DNA of 64,000 nucleotides from NCBI GenBank assembly GCA_039000515.1, contig JBCFYV010003508.1, positions 46,585,265 through 46,649,264 on the forward strand. Direction: 5' to 3'. Made by a program: the position numbers and the translations under genes. The notes beneath the pieces were generated by a model. The model was not told where the DNA came from and searched no databases. It saw only the letters and a program-made list of their open reading frames with translations. Positions 1 through 12,500 of the stretch are shown here, piece after piece; positions within the stretch are counted from its first letter, which is position 1, and every line of letters starts with the position of its first letter. The stretch comes from Timema cristinae. Lineage: Eukaryota > Arthropoda > Insecta > Phasmatodea > Timematidae.

Positions 1-1203
1 GTTGCCAGTAGCTCCTTCTTACCCCAGCACACCACCTTCAGACATAACTGAGAGTGAGGAGATTTGGCCAGTAGCTCCTTCTTACCCCAGCACACCACTT
101 TCAGACATAACTGAGAGCGAGGAGATTTGGCCAGTAGCTCCTTCTTACCCCAGCACACAACCTTCAGACATAACTGAGAGCGAGGAGATTTGGCCAGTAG
201 CTCCTCCTTACCCCAGCACACCACCTTCAGACATAACTGAGAGCGAGGAGATTTGGCCAGTAGCTCCTTCTTACCCCAGCACACCACCTTCAGACATAAC
301 TGAAAGCGAGGAGATTTGGCTAGTAGCTCCTTCTTACCCCAGCACACCACCTTCAGACATAACTGAGAGCGAGGAGATTTAGCCAGTAGCTCCTTCTTAC
401 CCTAGTACACCACCTTCAGACATAACTGAGAGCGAGGAGATTTGGCCAGTAGCTCCTTCTTACCCCAGCACACCACCTTCAGACATAACTGAGAGCGAGT
501 AGATTTGGCCAGTAGCTCCTTCTTACCCAGCACACCACCTTCAGACATAACTGAGAGCGAGGAGATTTAGCCAGTAGCTCCTTCTTATCCCAGCACACCA
601 CTTTCAGACATAACTGAGAACGAGGAGATTTAGCCAGTAGCTCCTTCTTATCCCAGCACACCACCTTCAGACATAACTGAGAGCGAGGAGATTTGGCCAG
701 TAGCTCCTTCTTACCCCAGCACACCACCTTCAGACATAACTGAGAGCGAGGAGATTTAGCCAGTAGCTCCTTCTTATCCCAGCACACCACTTTCAGACAT
801 AACTGAGAACGAGGAGATTTAGCCAGTAGCTCCTTCTTACCCCAGCACACCACCTTCAGACATAACTGAGAGCGAGGAGATTTGGCCAGTAGCTCCTTCT
901 TACCCCAGCACACCACCTTCAGACATAACTGAGAGCGAGTAGATTTGGCCAGTAGCTCCTTCTTACCCCAGCACACCACCTTCAGACATAACTGAGAGCG
1001 AGGAGATTTAGCCAGTAGCTCCTTCTTATCCCAGCACACCACCTTCAGACATAACTAAGAGCGAGGAGATTTGGCCAGTAGCTCCTTCTTACCCCAGCAC
1101 ACCACCTTCAGACATAACTGAGAGTGAGGAGATTTGGCCAGTAGCTCCTTCTTACCCCAGCACACCACCTTCAGACATAACTGAGAGCGAGGAGATTTGG
1201 CAA
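1..1203. repeat. 63-bp minisatellite, about 19 copies
   Basis: The unit begins CCAGTAGCTCC and recurs at 5, 68, 131 and so on to about 1203, where it runs into GGCAACAGTTAACTGAGAG. Units differ by few substitutions; one near 527 lacks one C. The period is a multiple of three, so a 21-residue pattern reads through in one frame, but several units carry TAG, so I do not call it coding. A rare GAGTAG variant occurs in two units seven periods apart, suggesting multi-unit duplication. The array runs off the left edge of the window. A single diverged unit with the same 3' flank lies near 37750. Confidence 0.95.
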
Positions 1204-2517
1204 CAGTTAACTGAGAGAAAGAGACAGAGAGAGAGAACTCAACGGTGATATCGGGTAGAAGTGGTCTGTGCCAAAATCAAACTTATCTTGGTCCGCTCAG
1301 TAACGGTGGGAAACTGGTTCCGGTCTGGTTCCTCATCTCTGGTTGGTGTCGAGTGTTATGGGGAACCATGCGGTGAGCACTAACTACCCTCGTTGCAGAG
1401 AACTTTACAGATCATATCAGGACACAACTTAAAAACAAACAAGTAGCCCGCCTCAGTGTCCGAACGGTTTAAGGCGTCACTCTCTTCTTAGATTGACCTG
1501 CTGATCTGGGGCATCGCGACGAAATATATTCTGGGGTGAATTTTCCAACTCTAAGTGTTGTGAAAATGGAAAAATTCTCAAGAGACCAGAAAGTCTAGAA
1601 TGGAAGGGTATCTATCTATGGAATAACCCACATTTAATAATAGGGGGTCAGGGGTTGGGAAACTTGTAAAATTTGAGGTTATATTTTGGCCTTGAATCGA
1701 GGTTTTAGGCGACTGTAATTTTTAAAGTTGTTTATTAATTATGGATTTTTCACAAATTACAAGTGTTATTTGTTTTTACATTAAGCACCAGCACGTGTAG
1801 GAAAACTTAACAAGTTTCAGCTTATAAAAACTCCAGGTTTTATTAAGTGAATAGTAATAGTAGTCTTAAAACCAGTAATCAGTGACAGTGGCCCTATCAG
1901 TCAGCTTGATAAACTACTAAACTTTCTATACAATCTACTACCCGGGACCTTTTTAAGAATAGAGATTGACAGATGGGAAATTTAAAATTTGTCTCTACAA
2001 ATATGAGGTAAAGAACTTTCACAATCGAAAGTACTAAAGTATACTTAGAATTTCTAAACTCAAATATCTCAATTCTATTCTAAGTTACCAGCATTCAAGA
2101 TTTTCTCAAAGTTATGGGGGGAGGGGTGTTTGAATCCTATCAGGAGGGTGTTTTTTCTTAAATGCGGGAAGCTCACCTCTAAAATGCTTCCTCCCTCCTC
2201 TCTACCCCATTAAAGTAACTATCAGGTATGCGTATAACCTGAGCGGCAGTAAGACGCGGGGATGAAAAAAAAATCACAATGAAAACTTGAACCAGGGAAT
2301 CAAACCCGGGACATTTGGCTTTACGCACCAATTACAATTTATTAAGATTGCCTTGAACATGCCATTAAAAAAATATCCGATGTAAAAATTGTGACACCTT
2401 TGCTCTTTATTATAATTTTAAATTATGATTTTATATTTAAATTTAATGTGTTTTTTAAATGTATTGATTCGTTTTGCTTTTTTATATTGTGTAGTAAAAT
2501 GTGTATCTATATATTTT
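1204..2517. other. Non-coding stretch with SINE pieces
   Basis: No exon recognised. 1446-1512 resembles a SINE-1 tRNA-like head and about 2155-2275 resembles its 3' tail ending in AGTAAGACGCGG. They could be one SINE split by some 640 bp of unrelated sequence. The middle is AT-rich with no feature I recognise. Confidence 0.45.
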
Positions 2518-2769
2518 TTTAACATCGCGTCTTACTACACGTCCGGTTTATACACTTATGTACTAATTACGCTAGTGGTTTTAGAGAGAAACAAGGTTAA
2601 ATTTAGAAGAAATGTGTCTGCATTAGCATGGAGGGAGAGTGGAAAACCATTTAGGTATAATCCCCCCCTCAGTACACCCGACTGAGATTTGAACCTCAAT
2701 CTCTCTGTCATTGGCAGTCTAGTCTACTGTGGGAATAGCGCCTTACACCATGCGGCCACCGAAGCGGGT
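2518..2769 (-). mobile_element. SINE-1 (tRNA-headed), reverse copy
   Basis: Reading the minus strand: a tRNA-like head with a B-box-like GGTTCAAATCTC, a body with a CCACTCTCCCTCCATG block, and the tail GTAGTAAGACGCGATG. It is the same family as the better preserved copy at 44030-44282. Confidence 0.8.
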
Positions 2770-3086
2770 ATCCCGGCATTCAAATGGGATGAGAAAGAGG
2801 ACGATGAAAGCAAACACTTTCTAGATAACCCTCTTGAGAGTATGCAATCTGCAACACGAACACGTGACATCCCATTTGTAGCCTAAGTTTAAAGTCGAAT
2901 AGCGACAATCGAGAGAAAGCACTTGAGATGAAAACAATTTGTAGAAACCGAGATAATAGTACACTTGCACTTAATCTCTTATTTCTTTGCCGGAACTCGA
3001 ACCAGGATCAATAGTCCATTTACCGCGAATATTTATCAGAGGTTCCAAAATTACTCAGGAACAAAATCCCTTAATGTTTAAATGTA

Positions 3087-3471
3087 CGGTAAAACCCCGG
3101 TAGTCTGAAATTCTGGATAGTCCGAACACATTTTTCGGAAATCTGGGAGGGGGGGGGGGCGGAGGAATTAAGTTAAATGATATATATTTTTTTATTGTTT
3201 AACGAGCTCCAAGTTGAAAGAGAATTGTAATAAACAGTGGTATCTGATAATAAATCTTTAACATTTACATGTTGTAATCAACACAATGTGTTTTCCTGTA
3301 AATACAATAATAATTACAGTACATATCACGTGTTATAGATAAGTTAAATAAATGAACATTTGATCAAACTCTTTCAACTGTAATTTAAAATTCGTGTAAA
3401 TACTGTATCACTGTATTTTCCCGCTTAATCCAAATCGGTCCTAATTAGTTCGGATTAACAAGGATCTAAGG
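3087..3471. mobile_element. pogo/Tigger-like MITE
   Basis: The ends read CCCCGGTAGTCTGAAATTCTGG and, on the opposite strand, TTAATCCGAACTAATTAGG, flanked by TA on both sides. The element has no transposase. Relatives lie at about 15794-16165 and 51155-51600. Family assignment rests on the TA target and the 'gTAnTCnGAA' style of terminal repeat. Confidence 0.6.
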
Positions 3472-3650
3472 TAGCTTTAAAATATAAACTAAGTCCGAAT
3501 ATATTTATCAGTTGTTGTTCTTTTAAAAAGTTTTGACTTATATCATGTTGGCGTCATAAAAGAACTACGTGAACAATGATTATTTTCTAAGAATCTAATC
3601 CCCTATTGAGTATAGTAGTCATTTGCTTTCCCTTTAACTTGATCACCAAG

Positions 3651-4051
3651 GGAAAATATCAACTTAAAATCCAAGGATAAATTATAGGAGATATTTCAAC
3701 TTAAAATCCAAAGAGAAATTATGGGGGATATTTCAATCTTAGATCCAAAAAGAAATTATGGGGGATAGTTCAATCTTAAATCCAAAGAGAAATTATGGAG
3801 ATATTTCAATCTTAAATCCAAAGAGAAATTATGGTAGATATTTCAATCTTGAATCCAAAGAGAAATTATGGAGGATATTTCAATATTAAATCCAAAGAGA
3901 AATTATGGAGGATATTTAAATCTTAAATCCAAAGAGAAATTATGGTGGATATTTAAATCTTAAATCCAAAGAGAAATTATAGGGGATATGTCAATCTTAA
4001 ATCCAAAGAGAAATTATGGGAGCTATTTCAACTTTAAATCCAAAGAGAAAT
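3651..4051. repeat. 37-bp minisatellite, about 11 copies
   Basis: Tandem unit of the form AAATTATGGNGGATATTTCA followed by ATCTTAAATCCAAAGAG. Copies vary by single bases and by a run of 2-5 G. It ends about 125 bp upstream of the first visible kinase-gene exon. Confidence 0.93.
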
Positions 4052-4176
4052 GTTTAGCCTGCAGTAAAGATAAGAACGTGACATTGTTATCTACATGGTT
4101 TATGGAGGTAGCGACTAGCGAGGTTTATTGTTCCAGAACTAACTACCAGTGATACTTTCTGTCCTCTCCTTTCCAG

Positions 4177-4420
4177 CATCCTTTGTATCCAAGATGAGCT
4201 GGGCCAGCTGAGTCTTCAGTCGTCCCAAGGAGGGTCCCTCCACAAACCACGAGGGAGCCGGAAGACAGTAGTCAGGATGAAGGCAAGCCCCCTGGGGTAA
4301 GCTTCCACAGCCCCTCCACGGCTCACCGGGCGGGCTGGATCGACGGGCTCCTGGGCTGCCTCAGGCCTGTCTGGACCATCATCGGCAAGGCTGCCAACAA
4401 TGAGATCAAGGGGCGCCAAG
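4177..4420 (+). CDS. wnd: wnd exon: pre-kinase conserved motif
   Basis: Follows a good acceptor, CTCTCCTTTCCAG, ending at 4176, and ends at CCAAG|GTAAAT. From about 4222 one frame reads [16 protein letters not shown] and then [19 protein letters not shown], the signature just N-terminal of the DLK/LZK kinase domain. The last G plus AT of the next exon gives Asp, so phase 1 is certain at the 3' end. That frame has a TGA at 4195-4197. A second frame runs open from 4178 ([15 protein letters not shown]) to TAA 4298. Either the true acceptor is internal (for example CTTCAG ending at 4219) or one base is missing between about 4198 and 4297. Confidence 0.75.
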
Positions 4421-6381
4421 GTAAATAGATTATGCTAAAATACGATTCTTTTTTTTAAATATGTGTATTGAATATTTTAAACACTTCTACCCGCTTCAGT
4501 GGCTGAATGGTTTAAGGCGTCACCCTCTTGTTGGACTGACCTGCCGATGACGGGGAGATTGGAGCTCAAATCCCGGTCGGATTTATTGAGGGTGTTCCCC
4601 CTCCCCCCCTAAAATGGTTCACCACTCTTCTTCCACGCAAATGCGGTTAAATTACCTTCCTCATCCACCCCCCATTAGAGTACTTATCATATATGCGTGT
4701 AGCCTGAACGGGTAGTAAGACGAAGTGAAAAAAACCACTAGTGAAATGGCGTAAATAGAGGGGGGACTAAAGGTTCTAGCCCCTCCCCCCCACTCCACTA
4801 CCGTTATTATTAAATTTGTTGGGGGGAGGGGGCGGAAACGCGCTTTTTGATCCTATTTAATTTTACTTTTGAAAGGCGTCTTCACTTTTTGAGACTGTTC
4901 ACACAAAAAAACATTACCGACATTTTTATTGTTGACATTTAGATTAGGGTTATATTTTATAAACTTAGATCCTCCCCCCCTCCCCCCACACACACCCTCA
5001 TACCTCGCTTACCCCTTTACAAGGTTTACAGTTACTCCACTGCTCAGGTGTGAATAAAACTAGCGCGTTTAGCCAAGTGGCTAGCAATCGAGAGTCCAGG
5101 TTCGATCTTTACCAGCTGCACTGAATCCTCACTGCATTGTAGCTACTTAGGTTTGGTCGCCACTGACTTGAAGGTCGGGGTTCGAATCCTTGCTAGACGC
5201 ATTGGGGGCGAATTTACACCATCCTAGCTACAATTCTTTTTAACACCGTGTCTTACTACCGGTTCGGGTTGTACGCTTACCTACTTATTACGTGGTTTTA
5301 GGGATTAGGAAGGCTATATTTAGAGGAAGTGTACCCTAATTTGCGTGGAGGGAGAGTAGAAAACATTTTTTTTTAAAAGCACCCTTAGTACACCCGACTG
5401 AGATTTAAACCTTGGAATTCCCCGTCATCGACAGTCTAGTCTTCTACTGCGAAAGTAGCGCCTTAGACCATGCGGCCACCGACACGGGTTGGTTACTTTT
5501 TAAAATAATAATTCAGAAAGTTATTAGAGATATCCAATTCTCGCAAATAAAAATCCCGGTTTTGACTGCCCTCCAGCCCTGAGTACATTAATTAGTCGTT
5601 GATGTATTTTTCTCTCGTACCTGTTAGCGGTACAATGGCTCGGTTTCTCTCGGCGAGGTTTGTGCCAGCAGAAAGAACATGAATACCAGTAACAGGGCTG
5701 TAACTACCACCTGGCATTGGGGGCCCCTCAGCGAGGAGGAATATTTTAAAATATATATTTTGAACGAAAGCAGACTAAATCTTTAATCAAAACATATCGT
5801 CTCAATATATTTAACCCTCGCTGTTTTTACTTGCCAATCCGTAAAAACTTTCGCTATACGAGACTACTCACTTCGATCATTAGCCCGCCAATACACCACA
5901 AGAGGCATACGCATAGCAATATTAGTTTTGTTTTTAATAAGTTATTAATATTTCTGTCTTTTATCCTAGTAATCCAAAGTGTATGGTAGTACTATTGTAT
6001 TTCGTATGTAATTGCATTGACCCAGTGTAATTGTAAAGAATAGTTTGAAATCCAGCCTTATCAATATTTTACCTTAAGACTACCGTTTAGGTCTATCTTA
6101 GTCATATTGCGCGACCTTATATTAACTTCACCTGATCAAAAACACCCAATAACTAACAACAAGGATGTGGGATTTACAGGTGTGAAAGGGGCGGGGGGCA
6201 TTATTATCTGTTGCCCCGGGGCCTCTAGTTACGGCCCTGGCCAGTAGTGACCAGTAAACAGCACTTTCTCCCCAGCACAACAACTACTCCAGTAATCTAA
6301 TGAACCTGTTAACCTCTCAGGTGTGACAATCTCATCCTATTTGGACAAAACATGGACCTTGTGTTGTTGTTTATACAAAGT

Positions 6382-6431
<50 letters not shown>

Positions 6432-9400
6432 CCCCCCCCCACCCCACCCCCCAGTGGGTTTTCTTTGCAAGTGGATGTAAACTAATGTAATCCCAGAGCC
6501 GTTTTTTGATAGGTCTTACCGTTTAGCCACAAGAGACCTCCAAAGAAAGGTCCGCACCAACTTTAAAATTGCTCCACCATTTTAAATTTTTTTTCGGGGG
6601 TTAAAAATTGATTTTTTTTATTAACTTTTTGGAATTTTCCCGTCGGTTACAGGCTAAATAAAACCCATAATTTTCCAAATTTCAAGTTTCTATCTCATAT
6701 GTAAGTGGGTAAATATTAATGTCATTGAGTTAGTCAGCTGTGTGGCTTTATAGTATAATAACAATAATAATAATAATAACAACTTAATTTCCAAGCACGC
6801 TGATTTCTCTCGACCAGGTACAAGCATAGCTGCATGAACACTGTAACTGACTTGGCCAGGGTTCGATCCCAGCCGTTAAACTGATTTTTTTTTTCTTTTT
6901 TCAAACAGTAGTTCTCACCCTCACAAGACAAGCTCGTCTGGTTTGGCGGTAATGCACACACAGGTAGGGATTAGAATGCCGGGAGATGTTGGTACTGATC
7001 CCCCCCTCCCTCCGCATAAATTGTATCCGAATCACTACACGCAAATTCGGGTACATAACTTCTGAACTATACACCTCATAATAAAGCACTGCAAAAATAA
7101 AAGCTTTTTTTTAACACCACATCATATTACATATATTATTATTATTATATTAGCACCGCGTCTTACTACCCGTTCGGGTTATACCACTTACGCTAATGTA
7201 TAATGGTAGGGTGATTGTGAGATGAAATGGAGGACCTACAGTTTAACGTGGGATCCGAACCACGTTCCCCACATTCCCACATTCACCATATTACATGTTC
7301 AAGCTGTACATATGTACTAATTACACTAATGAGTTTTGGTTGAGGGAAGTTATATTTAGAGGAGGTGTACCAACATTTGCGTGGAGGGAAAGTGGAAACC
7401 CATTTTTGAAAAGGGGGGGTGGGAACCCAGTACACCCGATCTCCTTGTTGTAAGCAGTTTAGCCTTAACATGAGAGAGAGACGAAGCTGGTCAAAAAATA
7501 ATTTCTAAACACTTTAACATTTTTACAAAAATTACTTTGTATAAAGTTAAAATAAATTCTCTTCTGTGGTCACATAGTCTAAGGCATGCATGTTAAACTC
7601 TCGAGCCGTGGACCTTATGGATGAGCCAACATTCAGCGAGATCCCAAATCTTTTTTTTTTTTATAAACGTAGAGAAAATACAACATTTTAAAATGTCATA
7701 TTTGGGAATTTCACGTAATTTGGATAATTATGGCATGCAGGTTGGTGTATAAAATTCATAGTCTTTCTTCAAAATGGGTCAATTAACAAAAAGATTAAAT
7801 CTGCACACTCAATATGCGGAATGTTTGTCAGCAAATATGAATGCTAACAGCTGTTCTCTCATATGGAATTAAACCAAACACCCAAAAGATATAAAAATGA
7901 TTTGGGAATAAGATTTAAGGTGGAAAAGAAGGGAATATGATAAAATGCAAGGGTTTTTTGCAGTTTTTATAGTAAAATATTTTTCCGACCCAAATAAAAT
8001 ATTTATTCTGTACAAACATAAGAGTTTAATTTTTCATCACCTGGTGATATCAACAGTTGTTGAATATCTGTCATGAGCATTGTGGCATTAGATTATAAAC
8101 TTTTTAAATGAAGAGAAAAAGTTGACATTAAATTCCAGAACACACTTGACAGATATTCAACAACTGTTGATATCACCATGTGATGGAGCAATATTTTATT
8201 TATTTTGGCCAAAAAAAATCTTTTGCTATATAAACTGCAAAAAGTTTGGCCTTTTTTCTCTTCCCCTACAGACTACTTTAACACAACTGTTTTAACACTA
8301 ACACCTTAATTACAAATAAAAGATTGGTTTTTATAAAAAAATATAGGGTTAATTTTATTTTTTTAAGTATGGGGCTTACTCTTTTCTTTTTATAATAAAA
8401 ATATACCAGGTTGGAATTCTTTTTTCTTAAGGTGATGACTGTATGAATTTTATTATAAAATGCAACCCCTTCAGGGTACAAACGTCCAATGTGGCCGATG
8501 ATAAGACGAGTTGGACAGCCCTGGTCCAAGGAGTCGCAATTGAATAGGCTGGACTGTCCTCGGAGTGTAGATTGGGATTCCAACCCCGGTCAGGTGTACT
8601 AAGGTTTTCAACTCTTCCTCCATGAGAATGGTGATACATTTATTTAAATTCAGCCTTCCTCTTCTCTAATAAATAAACATAATTAGTTCATATATGTCCC
8701 ACCCACCAAGTACTAAGTAACAGTGACAAAAAAAAAAGATAAAATCTTAAGTTATTTTATACAACCGTTGCACATTTTGTTAAAAGGATGTTTGTAATGA
8801 TTTCAGATAATTGGGAGATTGCTTTCGAGACGATAAAGAACCTTCAGTGGTTGGGGTCCGGGGCCCAAGGGGCGGTGTTCAGTGGTATTCTTGACGGGAA
8901 GGTGGTTGCCGTCAAGAAGGTGAGGGAGCAAAAAGAAACGGATATTCATCACCTGAGAAAACTCAACCATCCTAACATCGTGCAGTTCAGGTACGCCATA
9001 ATGGTGGCATTTTAATTGATTATTTATATTATATTATATTATTGTTGGACTAGAGTAAGAAACCTGTTGCAAGAAATGTAGAAATTTAATCAGAGGCTAA
9101 TAGAAAAGTAGGGTTAGAAGTGTGAATGCCGAAAATACTAATAATATGATCACACAGAGAACACAGATTGACGACGATAATTTAGATAGTACAGCGAACA
9201 ACATATCATTTGACAGGATTAGTGAGATTACATATTTAGAAACAATTTTAATTAACATCGATTTAACAATACTTATACTCAATAATAAAAAGGAATTATT
9301 TATTATTTCAATTTCCTTTATTATAGTGATGGCCAACAGTCGTAGGACCTATAACAGGCCAGTACTGAAAAATATAAAAAAGCTAAATAATGGTATATAC

Positions 9401-9452
9401 TGATGAATAATTACAAAAAATAGGATGTAATTATTAATGCTAGATGTTGATG

Positions 9453-9511
<59 letters not shown>

Positions 9512-12500
9512 TACATAAATAACTTCATAGTAATAATAATAATAATTATAGTGATGGTGATTTTTTGATATATAGACAATGATAGTAATAATAATTATTA
9601 TTATAATGATGGTGATAGTGATAATGATGTTAATAATAATGATATAAACAATTATGGTGATGATGATGATGATGATGTGATGATAAACTATTTAAGGGAA
9701 ATGTACCTGCATATTTGCATGGAGGGAGAGTAGGAAACCATTTAGGTACCACCCGACTGAGATTTGAACCTCGATCTTCCATTCATCTGCAGTCTATTCT
9801 ACTGTGAGAGTAGCACCTTACACCATGTTACCACCGATGTGGGTGATAGTCCATGTTGTTAAATTGTTGATTATCTGGTGATTGTTATCAATGGTAGTGC
9901 TTTACAGGTATATTTGAGTTATTGCTTGTTCCCATATTTTTATCGTCTAATCGTGTTGATGTCGCTGCATTGGATCTTTAGCGGCCGACACGAGTTGATA
10001 ACAATGAACCAGCATTAATGTTGGTTTAATTATTTGTGTTTCCTCTCCACAGAGGGGTGTGCACCCAGGCCCCATGCTACTGCATCGTAATGGAGTTCTG
10101 CCCGTACGGTCCGTTGTGCGACTTGTTGAACGCCGGAGAGGAGATTCCTCCCGTCCGACTGGTCAAATGGGCCAAGGAGATTGCCTCTGGAATGTACTAC
10201 TTACACTCGCACAAAATAATACATCGAGATCTCAAGAGTCCAAAGTAAGTTGTCCAGTCACAGGCTCAAAGAGTTTTCCACTCGCTATTTTCAAACATTA
10301 AACAAATATTTCAGAAGTATTGTTAGATTCTGGCGGAAAGAAATAATTCGAAAATACCAATAATTTTTTTTTGCTGTTGATATTGATAAAGCTTAGTATA
10401 TTATCACTAAACTAAACATTGTACATATGACTCAGTGTATGGATGTTGTTGAAGCGAAGAATAGGGAAGTGTGGAAAAAGTTAATTAGGATGAATTAATT
10501 ACGGAGTTGTTGTTTTTTGAGCTATATGCACAGTTTCTTGCCTACTCTGTAAGGGAACGACGCGATTAGATAGGTACGTGTGTGTGTGTGTTTTTTTTTG
10601 GTGTGTTTTGTGCATATGTATGTATGCATACATCACATGTTCTCATCACAAAACACAACAGTAATTTGATAGTTTGAGGTGTATACTTATTTTTAATTTT
10701 AAGTACTAGTGTTATTGGTGATATGTCATTTAATGTAAATTATGTGCAAGTAAGATTCAACATTATTTTATTCTTGTCATGATCTTTTTGCTTAGTGTTT
10801 TGATTGGAGCAAACGAAGTTGTGAAGATAAGTGATTTTGGAACAAGTCGAGAATGGAATGATAAAAGTACCAAGATGACTTTCGCCGGCACTGTGGCGTG
10901 GATGGCACCTGAAATAATTCGCAATGAGCCCTATTCAGAGAAAGTGGACATCTGGTAAGGACTGATAATTTCGTAGGGTTGAGGTTTAAAGGACATCGGT
11001 TTTAGCTTCAAAAAGAAATAATAAATCATGGTATTTAAGTTACACACAATTTTTACAAAAATAAATATTCTTAAGTTAATCTATAAATTATATTTTCATA
11101 CCTAAAAATAAATGGTATAACACAATCGTACATACTCTCTTATATAATTCCTTAAGGTTTGTGAGTACCGATGACCGATTTTTTGAAAATATAAACTACC
11201 CCTTGATAAGTTTTCACTTGCTTCGGTGGCAACATTGTCTAATGCGTTACTCTCACAAGATATTTTACTGCCGATGACGGGGTGATTCGAGGTTTGTATC
11301 TCGGTTGGGTGTACTGAAGGCATTTTTCCCAAAATGGTTTTCCACACTCCCTCCATGTAAATTTAAATATAATCTTCCTCATTCATAAAAACCATTGGTG
11401 AATTAATATATAAGTAAAACAGGTAGTAAGACAAAGCTTAAAGCTAAAAAAATTGATTTTGTTTGAATCACCCTTGATTTAAATGAATCAAATTTACAAC
11501 ATCAAATTCCACTTGAATCGCCACTTGCCTTAAATTATCTCATTTGAATCTGCCTTACCATGCCGTATTTTTCCTGAATCGGCTTCTAGAAAACCGGATG
11601 TCAACTGAATCAACCTTGTAATACCTGATTTTGCTTGAATCAACTTCAACCATATTATTTTGCACCATGTGAACGCTAAACATGTTTGAAACTGTTTTGA
11701 AACACTATCTTCTGTAACCAATGGTGTTGTATTGAGAAAATTATTTTTAAAACAAAAGGGGGGTGGGGTGAGCCAATCTTATTTTTTGTCTCTTTTTTGT
11801 GATTTTTCTTTAGAACAGTTTTGTTATTATTTTTCAGGTCTTATGGTGTTGTCTTGTGGGAGTTATTGACATGCGAAACCCCGTACAAGAATGTCGGTTA
11901 CTCCGCCGTTATGTACGGCGTGGCCAGCAATCGCCTTAACCTCCCCATTCCATGGACCTGTCCTAAAGGTTTTGATTTGCTTATGAAACAGTGTTGGAGT
12001 GTGAAACCTCGAAACAGGCCCTCATTCAAGCACATTCTGATTCACCTCGACATTGCATCTGTTGAAGTGCTCAGCAAGCCACCTGAAGACTACCTAAAAT
12101 CACAGGTAACTATATTCCTCAACAACCTTTCACTGCTAAGAATACAGTGGAAGCTCGGTTGTCGAACATAATTCGTCCCTAGAGGCTTTTCAGAACCCAA
12201 TTTGTTTGACAAATTTAATCATTTTCGCATAAGAATTAATGTAAAATAGGTTAATCCGTTCCCGAACCACAGATGATTACTTATTTAAAACTTTATAGCA
12301 GTACTTCATGCATGAAATTGTATACAAAAACAATGAAAATGCATAAAATCTTACACAAAAAGAATAAACACAATAAATAATATATAAAAAAATAATAAAA
12401 AATACAAAGGGGATCAAGAAAAGGCACTGCTAATTCGAGCAGGTGTTTGCAGCGAGCGGAGACTGTGGTGTAAACTACGCTCTCCCCTGCCGACCGCCAT

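Larger units (their letters stand above)
4421..8806. other. wnd intron, repeat-filled
   Basis: 4.4-kb intron. It contains SINE copies, a (CT)n run, a hairpin at 7955-8245 and AT-rich filler. A second tRNA-like piece near 5060-5200 has GGGGTTCGAATCCTTGC. I see no further exon. Confidence 0.7.
8991..10052. other. wnd intron with AAT-rich microsatellite DNA
   Basis: Low-complexity (AAT)n at 9452-9508, further AAT/GAT-rich sequence to about 9680, then a reverse SINE-1 fragment. No exon seen. Confidence 0.8.
10955..11837. other. wnd intron with SINE-1 and a decayed periodic array
   Basis: Holds a SINE-1 at 11216-11441 and the degenerate 30-31-bp array at 11464-11641. The last 120 bp are T-rich and lead into the TTATTTTTCAG acceptor. 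Confidence 0.7.

Noticed and set aside
2..1042. Repeat proteins with 21-residue periods on both strands
   Set aside because: Frames follow the 63-bp minisatellite, contain stops in several units and have no start or splice context. I cannot fully exclude a coding origin, because the array leaves the window.
4216..4419. Minus-strand frame over the first wnd exon
   Set aside because: The plus strand encodes the conserved DLK/LZK motif and has the donor site.
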